Source: Paramecium octaurelia (Eukaryota > Ciliophora > Oligohymenophorea > Peniculida > Parameciidae). From it: DNA of 64,000 bases. Under the pieces are notes generated by a model, which was given only the letters and a program-made list of their open reading frames with translations, made no database searches and was not told the DNA's origin. Shown here in pieces: positions 1 to 9,298 of the stretch. Position 1 is the stretch's first letter, and every line of letters begins with the position of its first letter. The translations under genes were made by a program, and so were the position numbers. The DNA lies in assembly GCA_905182995.1 (NCBI GenBank), contig CAJJDP010000002.1, positions 496,001 through 560,000 of the forward strand, written 5' to 3'.

Positions 1-197
1 CCATCCAAGAACCTACGGAAAAGATTCAAGAGGTTATCTATAAATAATATCAACAAAGAATGCAGAGTCTGCGGTGCTAGACAAGGTTTGATCAGAAAAT
101 ATGGTATGAATGTTTGCAGAAGATGTTTCAGAGAAAACTATGAATTGATTGGCTTCCACAAAGTATTTATTCATTAAGAATTATTAAGTATAACTGA
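1..197 (+). CDS. RPS29: Ribosomal protein uS14 (S29), 3' part
   Basis: Small-subunit ribosomal protein of the 40S head; the 5' end lies left of the window. Exon 1 reads [10 protein letters not shown], a 26-nt intron (33-58) is removed, exon 2 gives [18 protein letters not shown] and [16 protein letters not shown], a second 26-nt intron (163-188) is removed, and the last exon is YN-TGA (195-197). The two CxxC pairs (CRVC, CRRC) are the uS14 zinc knuckle. Without removing the second intron the frame runs on past the family's usual end, so this gene validates both the tiny introns and TGA as stop. The family is about 56 residues. Confidence 0.95.
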
Positions 198-313
198 GGG
201 AATCGTAGTGAGATATATGTACATTATAAATATTAATTTTACATTCTCCCCAATAAATTATATGAGAAATAATCTTTGGAAAATATAACAAACTTAGTTC
301 AAGGTAGTAAAAT

Positions 314-1319
314 TCACAAATTTGATCCATCTCTTGTTTTAATTCTCCTTCTGAAGAAGCTTTCTATGTCGTATTATCCAGGACCCTAAAATACTTGATT
401 TATAATACAGGAATGATTTCAGCTTTTGGAATTCTTTTTTACGCCTTCCCAAAAGAAATGGAGGTTTTTCTAAGGCTAGTGTAATCATTAATATAGCTTA
501 GAGGAGTAGAAGGTTTTGATTGTTAATGCACAATTTATTTAGGAAATGAAAACTTATATATTTATAATTCTTACGCTCACACTTCTGCTTTGAGGTAGTT
601 CATAATCAGCTGGGCCAGGAGATTTCTCCTTTTTGCTGTTTCCTCTTGTTGCCTTACCAAAAACAGCTCTTGGTGAAGTATCAGTTGTAATTCTAGGAGA
701 ATAATCTGATGGTCCAGGTCCTAAGAACATAGATTTTTCCATTCTTGGACTGGTTCCAATTTTAATACCTTTAGTTTTGCTTTCGTAAAAACTGTACTCG
801 CCAGGACCAGGTAAAATTTCTTTTTTATTTTTCCGTTAACCTTTTGGTATTTTGAAACCTATGTCTGAACGTAAAAGCGATGGTATATTGTAACTTCCAG
901 GTCCAGTAATATGATAGTTTATTTTTTATTTTCTCTCTACTTTTGGAATGTAACAAGCAGGGGCAAAATGTTTGGATTCCTGACTGTGTTTGGTTGGGCC
1001 TGGAGAGTCTTTGAGATTTATTAGCATTCGCTTTTCTTGCGGAAACTTAAATCCATGAGTAGTATAGGATAATTGGTTATATTTTCCAGGTCCTGGAGAA
1101 TCAGCTATTTTATAGAAGGAGTCTTTTGAGCCTGACATCACTGCTTTCGGACTCGATCGAAATGGAATAATAGGATGGTATTTTCCAGGACCTGGAGTAT
1201 CTAGATTAGGCATAACTTTTATTCTAGATCCCATTGTATATGCAGGGGAATTAGGTATTTTACTATAAACAGTCTAGGTTAATTACTCTTATTTAGCAAA
1301 TAAATTTACCTTATTTCAT
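314..1319 (-). CDS. SHIPPO / sperm-tail PG-rich repeat protein
   Basis: Protein of about 310 residues made of spaced proline-glycine repeats: DTPGPGKYH, DSPGPGKYN, DSPGPTKH, GPGSYN, PGPGEYS, GPGPSDYS, SPGPADYE and PGPGQYD. This is the STPGR/SHIPPO repeat of ODF3-type proteins, which bind ciliary microtubules or their inner lumen, fitting a heavily ciliated cell. Start MKQEQLTQ at 1317-1319. Three introns of 22, 22 and 23 nt (1288-1309, 553-574, 386-408) are needed; removing each restores a repeat or a clean end (..RDGSNL-stop). It is read away from RPS29, tail to tail. Family assignment is firm; the exact axonemal location is inference. Confidence 0.85.
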
Positions 1320-1573
1320 TCCAACAACTTTAATGAAACAATAAAAATAAATTATATTTGCTTATTTATTGAATTAATAGGAAGAATTCCTTATTTTAAG
1401 CAAATAATAAAAATATTATTATCTTAATGAGGATGGTGAATAATCACATTCTTAGATGGTTAAAATACTTTATTTTAATATTACTAATTATTTATTAAAT
1501 ATATTACGCTTAATGACATCATTATATTAAATTCATAAAAGAGGTAACAAAGAAAGATATTATAAATAATTAC

Positions 1574-2642
1574 ATGTTCTTATTGTTCTATCTATCCATC
1601 GCTACAGCTAGCAATTGTTTGAATCAATACGGATAAGTAGTAGATTATTGGTTGATCTTCAAATTGCCCAAAGACTCAGTCAATTAATATACAGGAATGG
1701 AATATTATTATTGTGATTCTACAACTTAATGTGCAGAGTTGAAGTATCAATACGAGAAATTAAATGATGCCACCTCTGCACTCTAAGTAACGATGGAATA
1801 GGTTCGCTTTAAGGATACAACTACAATGAATGTCATTTGGAATGATTAGCCATTTGATAAGGATTATTATCCCGATATGGCTCATTCTAAAGGAGTCTTG
1901 AGTGCTTCTTTAAATGGTCAAGCCTTTATAATCAATCACTCTACTCCAAAATTTCCAATTATGGATTCCAATTATGAGTAAAATATAATTCAAAAATATC
2001 TAGCGAGATAATATTAGGGATGCCATCAAACTCTTATACTAATGCCCAACATTTCATGTGTTTCAGCGTGAGTACTTCTGAAATAGAAAGAATCGCACAA
2101 CAATTAATTATAGCTGAAGTCATCACAGTTAGGGCAAATTCCCCATCTGATTTTAAAACTAAATACCCAAATTTATATAGTTTAAAAGATACAACTCGAA
2201 AATCATCGTTAAATAGTGGATCTCTTACTGTGCAGACAAGATAAGGCTTATCATTGTAAGTGATATCAACTAACTAAAACAATTAAGTTGATTTTTATGC
2301 TGCAGTTGTAGCACCTAAGTTGAAAGTTGGATTAGTAGTTCAAACTTGGGGAAGTGGAGGATTGCAGCCTCCTGATTGTACTTCATCACACTAAACACTC
2401 AGTAGTTTAGCTAGACTATAAAATGTAAGTTTTGATTTTATATTTAGGGATATAAATTTTCATACACTAAAGATCATTCTAAATTTGGAATTTCATTAAA
2501 TTCAAATACCCCGTATGTCTGCATGTCTGATATTAATAGATAAGTTAGTCAAAACAAAAGAGGAGGTACTACTATTTGTTTTATTCACTATAATTTATGG
2601 TCTTAAATAAATTATCAATTTATTGAAAGACAATAATGCTGA
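1574..2642 (+). CDS. Deoxyribonuclease II-like lysosomal endonuclease
   Basis: Secreted acid endonuclease family; in animals DNase II degrades DNA in lysosomes, so in a bacterivorous ciliate digestion of prey DNA in food vacuoles is likely (inference). Signal peptide MFLLFYLSIATAS, then GQVVDYWLIFKLP. The two family HxK motifs are visible: MAHSKGVLSASLNGQAF near residue 120 and KDHSKFGISL near the C-terminus, followed by NTPYVCMSDINRQ and RGGTTICF, typical of the family. Introns 1978-2003 (26 nt) and 2425-2447 (23 nt). About 340 residues, normal for the family. Confidence 0.9.
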
Positions 2643-3255
2643 CTAATTTTATTTATTATATATGTTTAAGACTTATTTCTTATTTCAATATAATAAAACC
2701 ATCAATATATAGTATTTACTCTTGATTTTCATTAGACTTGAAGATTTAGAATTTTTGTATATTACAAAACAGTCTTGATTAGATTTACATTCACTTAACT
2801 TCAAAAGAATTGAATTTATTAAAATAACAAATAAATAATTAAGTAAATTGGAATTAAAATAGTGTATTTGAAATTGAGATTTCAAAATTAATTCTAAATT
2901 CCAAATGCTAATTTATTTATTTATAATTGGATTAATTTTGCTTGATTATCATTTAGAAATTCCCTTCATGAATAATTTTTATTTTATAGATTAAAGTGAT
3001 GGGATTTGCATAAATTCCTACATAATCAAGGATCATGTTTAATCCTAATGTTTGTTAGACATAATTATTTTAAAAATACCCTTTGATCAGCTAATAATAG
3101 ATAAAACTGAAAGTTCAATTCATGTCTTTTAAAATATGAATGACTATTATTTAAACCAAAACTGTAGCCATCCAGAAATAAGTACAGTAGTTCTTATTAA
3201 TAAAATAGTGATTATTTATTGATAATATTAATATATTTCAAAGACACACTGATTA
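2643..3255. other. Intergenic, two weak minus-strand ORFs
   Basis: AT-rich spacer between DNase II and the next plus-strand gene. On the minus strand an ORF at 2682-2885 would encode 66 residues with a hydrophobic stretch (NYLFVILINSILL), and another weak frame lies upstream of it. Neither shows a family or a convincing intron, and with only one stop codon such ORFs arise easily by chance. Confidence 0.4.
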
Positions 3256-3671
3256 ATGTTCTGCTGCAGTGCCAAAAAGAAATAAAAAGAGTAAGTGGTC
3301 TCCATTTAAAGGAATAATAAGATCTTAACAGTATTTTTTGTATTTTATATTGCTAGGAATTCTCAGAAGAAATAAACGATGAAGCAATGACACTCTACTA
3401 ATCAGCCTACTATCCAAACATATCAACATTGTTTTAATATCCAGCAGAGCCCAACTCTATGAGGTAATTCTTATGATTATATAGTCCTAGATCTGGTTCA
3501 AATACTAAGACCACGAGATCTGTTGAACGTCTGACAAATGTTCTTCCCTAATTTGTACCTCGAAAAACCTCATTCAATAGTTTTAGATACAGTAAAACCA
3601 ATCAGAATACAAAATTTATTTGCACTAAAAAAGGATTTACATTATTAGTGACCAATGCTAATCCATGTTGA
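3256..3671 (+). CDS. Small uncharacterised protein
   Basis: Three-exon reading frame of about 120 residues starting MFCCSAKKKQKEQVVS and ending LLVTNANPC-TGA. Introns 3331-3356 (26 nt) and 3464-3484 (21 nt) both begin GTA and end AG; the second contains an in-frame TGA, so it must be spliced. The N-terminal CC pair after Met-Phe could be acylated (inference). Serine/arginine-rich middle. No domain recognised. Confidence 0.55.
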
Positions 3672-4030
3672 TCTCATATTATAATTAACTCTATAGTATA
3701 TAAATTATCAATTCATTGGATCTTTATTTGCTTAATCTTTTGAAATAAAGACCGACTTCAATGAATTTTATATTAACATATTTAATCTGAATATTTTGGG
3801 TTTATTCAAAATGTACAATATAATTCATAACAATCTAGATGACCATTCGAAAGTAAAATCAATTTTCTGAATTCTTTAATCTCTTAATTATTATTTAAAA
3901 AGAGATGATTAAGTTCAAAACCGTATCATTTAATTAATTTAATCAATAAAAATTGCGTATAAAGAACCCTTTATAAATAAATTAAAACATAATTCACAAA
4001 TTATTAATAAAATATAATCTAACTCTTGAT
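3672..4030. other. Intergenic, nothing seen
   Basis: AT-rich spacer with no sustained frame or RNA fold recognised by eye; it must contain the promoter of the following gene. Confidence 0.5.
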
Positions 4031-4537
4031 ATGTTGGCATTTTAATCATGTAATCCTTCACTCAATTAGTAATCTGATCTCTAACTTATAAATGTAATTA
4101 ATCTCATAAGGAAACTTTAGTCTCAATCATCATCATATTTACTTTAAGCATTGAATCAAATCCCGTAACAACTTTAACAGAAAGCCTAGGCAATACAATA
4201 AGAGAACTAGAAATTAAGAAATGAAAATCAAGTTCTGTAATCGTAAGTAAATCATTTAGAAAATAAGCAATAAGAGTTGATTAATGAAGTATTATATCCT
4301 TCAATTTTAGATTCACGATTTACGATAATTAATAAAGAGAGTCTATAAAGAAGGGGAAATGTCTGTTCAATACTTAAAAAATAAAAATGTAAATGATTCA
4401 TTAGATTATTCAAGACCATACTAGAAAACAATAATGACAGTTTAGAAAAAGCCCTCAAAAATTTATAAGCCAATATTCAGATGTTTGGACAACTAAAAGA
4501 ACTTTCAGAGTTGATGAAATAAGAAAATGATTTTTGA
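4031..4537 (+). CDS. Small coiled-coil protein
   Basis: About 140 residues, start MLAFQSCNPSLNQQ. After intron 4094-4120 (27 nt, stopless) it reads QALNQIPQQLQQKAQAIQQ and KLRNENQVLQSQVNHLENK, a clear heptad-rich coiled coil. Two further introns, 4289-4310 (22 nt) and 4389-4414 (26 nt), are both required: the unspliced frame meets TGA, while the spliced frame continues DSLEKALKNLQANIQM to MKQENDF-stop. Function unknown; probably a structural or adaptor protein. Confidence 0.65.
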
Positions 4538-4984
4538 TCACCTTATGAATTTTAACTAACTACTATTTTATAACAATTAAGATATAATTCTCACTTAAGT
4601 ATGAAATTAATTATAATATTTCCTTAATATTTAGGAAACAATTTAATTCGATCATCGTCAAATCGTGATTAAATATATTTGAAATTATTCCCCATCTTTA
4701 TTCGTCTATAATAATAACACTCATTCTCTTCTAAAGAATATACATGTGTTTATAGACCTTTGAAATACTATATTAAATAATTTTATTAAAATGAGATATC
4801 GCATCATTTAAATAAGATGTTATGGAAAATACCAATTGTACTCGATCATATAAGGAAGTTCGTTATGAGTTTTAGTTAAGATATTGCTTTATAGAAATTT
4901 AAATAGCATTTAATTTAATAATATGATTAATACAGATTAATAATTTTATTGAAATTTTTAAGTGCATATTAATTAATAAAAGTT
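4538..4984. other. Intergenic, nothing seen
   Basis: AT-rich spacer with short frames only; no RNA gene or repeat recognised. Confidence 0.5.
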
Positions 4985-5512
4985 ATGTGCGAAAATTATT
5001 GTAGAATGCAGCTATTATATCAGCTGAAGCAAAAAAAAAGTTTAGAATAGAATTAACCTTCAATTTTATATTAGAAAATCTCTTCTATAGTAAAGAAAGC
5101 AAAATAGCAGGCTTAGAAGTCTCTAGGAGAGACTCAAATTTAGGCAGTATTTAATGAAACAAGGTTCTAATCTTCAAATAGATAACCGTTTTATAAGTAA
5201 AACAAATTGAAGGAAATTAAATATCAAATTAGTCATTTAAAGACGGAGTAAAAGTCTATAAACTTTGATTTCCATTAAAATGTATCGAGAAGGTATGCAA
5301 AATCAATCACAATGCAAAGAGAGGAACTTCAAAATGAACAGCAATATTATTAATCCCCTCAAAATTATCGTTATACATAATTTAATAATTATCCAAAGAA
5401 GGTGATAATCTTTTCATAAAGGGCAACGCCTTAAAGAAAAAATTTAAATATAGGATTAAATTTAGATACGTTGAGAAGTTGGAGGAGGAATAGTTAAGAT
5501 AGTTCTAAATGA
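4985..5512 (+). CDS. Basic glutamine-rich uncharacterised protein
   Basis: Uninterrupted 175-residue frame without an intron, MCENYCRMQLLYQLKQKK to RRNSQDSSK-TGA. Rich in Lys, Gln, Ser and Arg (for example KKAKQQAQKSLGETQ, VSRRYAKSITMQREELQ), mostly polar and probably disordered. It converges on RPS30. No homologue recognised; the composition is like that of other ciliate genes here, so a real gene is likely. Confidence 0.55.
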
Positions 5513-5699
5513 TGATTTTATTCTTATTTTCTCACATCGTTTAAATAATTAATATTTAGTGATTGGTAGCAAAATAAATTAAAATGTAGAGAGCTTAGGA
5601 CAATAGAAAACTGGATTAGACAATAGATTACTACATCACTTAGGGATTGCTAATTTAAATTGTTTTATTGTATGTAAATAATCTACTGTATGTTATTAA

Positions 5700-6000
5700 T
5701 CATTTTGGTACATCCTTCTTTCTTTGTCTTCTTTATTCGACTTATTTCTTTCTTTCCTCTTCAATTAAATCCTTTCTTCCTGCATGCCAATTTGGTCCTT
5801 TTCTCTTTTATTATGGTCCTGTTGAGGCTGCTGAAGCTCCGAATCTAAAAGGATATAAAGAGTAAAGACCTTCTATTGAAGCAGATTCTTTTGTAGGCTC
5901 TTCCTTTTGGGATCTTGTGTCTTCTGACTTATTTTTCAATCTTTGGAGTTTGCTTTCTAACTTTACCTGCTTTGGCTAAGGTTCCGTGAAGTTTTCCCAT
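5700..6000 (-). CDS. RPS30: Ribosomal protein eS30 with C-terminal extension
   Basis: 40S protein. Reads MGKLHGTLAKAGKVRKQTPK, then IEKQVRRHKIPKGRAYKRIC and FNRRF, matching the eS30 core. It starts directly at eS30 with no ubiquitin-like FUBI domain, unlike the animal fusion gene. A 25-nt intron (5845-5869) splits the arginine codon of NRR. After the usual core end the frame continues about 45 residues (GPNWHAGRKDLIEEERKKQ, then basic) to TGA at 5700-5702, longer than the roughly 60-residue core. Confidence 0.92.
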
Positions 6001-6355
6001 AATAAATTTTTTAATAAAAAGATTTAAATTTATTTGATTAATCAATCAGGGCTAACATCTTGTCTTTTGTTAGGATTTTGAGACATGAAAAATCAGAAAG
6101 TAGTTTAGATTGAGAACACCTTGTATTAAGAGAAATCACACAAAGATAAAAGATTGAAGGACAGATTAATTAAAAGTTGAATTATTATACATAAATTTTT
6201 GTATTTTACAAAAGTTTTACTAATACAATTAAATTTTAAAGTATGGGATAAGTTATCTAAAGAGATCTCTTCAATATAGCAAACTGAATCTCTTAAGAAA
6301 TAATTTCATAATTAATGGAATTACACAATATTTAAAATATTAATATTAATGATTA
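6001..6355. other. Intergenic with a 31-residue ORF
   Basis: Promoter region between divergent RPS30 and the Sec14-like gene. A plus-strand ORF at 6085-6180 (MKNQKVVQIENTLYQEKSHK..) is plausible in composition but too short to call. Another ATG at 6243 (MGQ..) can be extended only in a frame that does not join the Sec14 gene. Confidence 0.35.
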
Positions 6356-7695
6356 ATGAAGGAATTACATCGATCTTACATAGTGGTATAAGATATTGCT
6401 ATTTTAGAATTTTACATAAAAAGCGGAAATGGGCCATCTATATAAAGGAACATTTTTGAAAATGTTGATTATGATGATTATGAGAAATAATTAATTGAAG
6501 AGATTAAAACGAAAATGAAGGAAAATGGTTTACAGATAAAATTAAAAAGAAGTATACTATTGAAAATGTTAATGGCTGCCTAATATAATATTGAAAAAGC
6601 AATTATTGTATGTTATTTTTTATACTAATAGCGCTCAAGAATTGCTAATCTCATTTAAGTTTTCTATAGGAATACTCCAAACAAGACTATGTTAATGAAT
6701 TAAGGAAAGGACATCTATATGTTTGTGGTTTTGACAATTAATATCGCCCTGTTATTGTAATCAGATAATATTGCGATATAAAAATAATTGCTTACTTTTT
6801 GGAAACAGTTAAAAGATAGTTGTTAATTGATTATTATGTTGAAAATTGGACAGTCATTTTGGATTTAGATACTGATTTACCTGTACTCGAATTAGATGAT
6901 TTATTGTATTTGTAATTGCATTTTTATGGGAACTTAAATAAAATTTTGATAGTTAATGGTCCAGATGATATAGATGACATTGTCAAACAATTCACTGGTA
7001 ATTATTTTGTTGATTAGAATTTTAGAAAAAATCAAAGATTTATAGGTTAAAATAAAAATTATTACAGAATATTAATAAATATTACAGTATATTCCAAAGG
7101 AATAATTAGAACTCAAATATGGGGGTGACATAAATAATATAGAGTTATTTTGGTTAAATTATAAATTTATTCTAGGCCGATTTTAAAAAGAGAGACGCAT
7201 ACTGGTACAAGTAAATTGTTGAAAAAAAACTCTCATTTATCAATAAATTCAATGGGAAGTTCAATCAACAAAAAGCCAAGCTTTATGAAAATTACAGTGT
7301 TGGAAGAAAATGGGAATCCTTTGTTGAATCAATAAGTAGAAGTTTTCGAAGATTAAATAGAATCTCAATAAGGAGAACAACAATAATAATAGAACAGTTT
7401 TTAATAACAACAACAACAACAATAGGAGGATTTTGAGGAGAAATCAAAGTCTTATCAGAGCTCTACTACAAAGAAATAGGATCAGTAATTTATATAAATT
7501 GACGATGATGAGGATGATTTGATTGAAATGGAAAGTGGAGATATGGAAAAGAGAAAAGGTAAAAAATAAATAACGAAAAAATATGGTGAAACCACAAAAA
7601 CTACTACTTATTCATAAAAATAGACGATTTTAGAAGGGGAAAAGGAAATACCATCCTCACTTTCTTGTTGTTCTAGATCTTGTTCAATATTTTGA
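6356..7695 (+). CDS. CRAL-TRIO/Sec14-like protein with polyQ and CaaX-like end
   Basis: Lipid-transfer-type protein. After a CRAL-TRIO-N-like helix (ILLKMLMAAQYNIEKA) comes the lipid-binding core: LYVCGFDNQYRPVIVIRQYC, ENWTVILDLDTDLP, NKILIVNGPD, and the family-typical IPKEQLELKYGGD. The tail is basic, then polyglutamine mixing CAA, TAA and TAG codons (around 7380-7425), then acidic (IDDDEDDLIEMESGD), ending SLSCCSRSCSIF-TGA. The final CSIF fits a CaaX prenylation signal and the nearby CC/C could be palmitoylated (inference). Introns near 6605-6670 (join uncertain, about 62 nt if single), a 22-nt intron near 7049-7070, and a 32-nt one near 7144-7175. Start M6356 follows an in-frame TGA. Confidence 0.75.
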
Positions 7696-7761
7696 ATTTA
7701 GACAAAACTTAAGAGCATAATTTTTTGACTATTTTATGTTTTAAATTATAATTTAAATATA

Positions 7762-9063
7762 TCATAAATCCTCATGCATTAATAAATTATGTCTCTCCTT
7801 GATAATATTGGCTATATTTTTGGCTTGAATCATCATAAGTTCCATGCATGAGGCTAACCCTTCAATTGAATTTAAATAGAAGAAATTCTTAGATTAAAAT
7901 AAAAAAGATACCTTTTCATATTCAAATTCTGTATTCAATACATTTTAACTAAATTATGGATAGGCTGCATCCCATACTTTTTTATGTACTATTTAATGAG
8001 TTTCGAATATTTGGTCTAACTATAATTCTGATCTTCCTTGAACCTTATAGACATTCCAACCTTAGAAACATTTCACACACTCTTATTTGAGTTCAGTGAG
8101 ATTAGCATCATCAAGAATAATGATTGTGTTAAGTTCTTCTGGATTAACACCAAGATATTTTTGAGAAATCTTGCCTGCAACAACATACACATAAGTGCTC
8201 TAGTATTTTACATATTAAAAATTATTCATTTCTCTGATGTTATCAAAAGATATGTCTAAATTAACCAAAGAAGCTACAACCACATAATCATACTCATCAT
8301 TAAATATTTTATACTTTCCATTCGGTAAGCGATGTATCATGTCAACTTTTGAATGTATAACGTTTATTTTCTCTTCGTCTATTAATTATCTATTTCCTCC
8401 TTTGATTGAATAAGCATCATTAAAGGCAGCTACCATTGTGATTAACCCTGCGATTGTATTAACATCTTTTTAGTTGTAAATTGCTAATAAAATTGCATCT
8501 ACAAATTCTTCTTAAAATTATTGATCAATCCCATTTTCATTCAAATATTCTGTAAAATTCATTTTAATATCATTCAATTTAATGATCTATAAGAATTCAT
8601 TAAGATTTTTATAATGTTAACCACCTTCTAAAAACGTGTAGATTGACTTAAAATTAACTAACACTTAGTCTGTAATGTCTTTCATTCTTTTAGGGGAGAG
8701 TCCATAGTTATAAACCATCTTTAGAATGTTAATGATATCTGAATCAGCCTTTTGCAAGACAAATTATTTGTTTTTTACAATTGCTAGTTTACCTAAATCT
8801 CTCATGTAATATTCTAAATTTCTTTATTCAATTTATTTCAAGACATATTCATTATCTTTAATAAAGAATGTAGCCCCAAATTCAAGGGCACTCATCCCAG
8901 GTATCAAAACATGATTAATCCTTCCTCCACATTAATAATATGATTCGTATACAACCGCACTTGGTATCAATTAAGCCAATGTTGCTCCTCCAATTCCACA
9001 TCCAACTATTGCAACTCGTTGGGCATTAGCCAATGTAGATAGCAGACTTAATATAAAAATCAT
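7762..9063 (-). CDS. Prenylcysteine oxidase-like FAD enzyme
   Basis: Signal peptide MIFILSLLSTLANA, then QRVAIVGCGIGGATLAQL, a Rossmann FAD-binding GxGxxG, YESYYQCGGRINHV, and ALEFGATFF. The C-terminal part (VYVVAGKISQKYLG; LNSIEGLASCMELMMIQAKN) resembles the prenylcysteine lyase C-terminal domain. In animals PCYOX1 cleaves the thioether of prenylated cysteine in lysosomes. One 24-nt intron before NFFYLNSIEG. An in-frame ATG at 9103-9105 would add MLLKTQNLFYLIIL before this start; the shorter start gives a normal signal peptide. Length about 425 residues. It converges on the Sec14/CaaX gene with 66 bp between stops. Confidence 0.85.
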
Positions 9064-9298
9064 TAATATGATAAGGTAAAATAAATTCTAAGTTTTTAAT
9101 AGCATTAATATTTTTATTATATATTTTTGGAAGTCCAAATGGAAACTCTATTTTAGTGATTAGAAGATATTAAAAATTGGAAGGATATAAATGATTCTTA
9201 AATATTCATTTATTTCTAATTTTTGAAATGATATTTAATATAATCGATTACATATTTTGTATGAATTTAAATCAAGTTTTTATTAATTATAAAATTTT

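Noticed and set aside
163-320. Long C-terminal extension of RPS29
   Set aside because: It comes from reading through a 26-nt intron; removing it gives the expected ..GFHKYN-stop.
6243-6355. Start of the Sec14-like gene at MGQ with a 28-nt intron (possible myristoylation)
   Set aside because: The spliced frame does not join the Sec14 frame, and an in-frame TGA lies just before the chosen ATG.
7380-7430. Simple CAA/TAA repeat as a microsatellite or mobile element
   Set aside because: It is an in-frame polyglutamine tract within the Sec14-like protein using mixed Gln codons.
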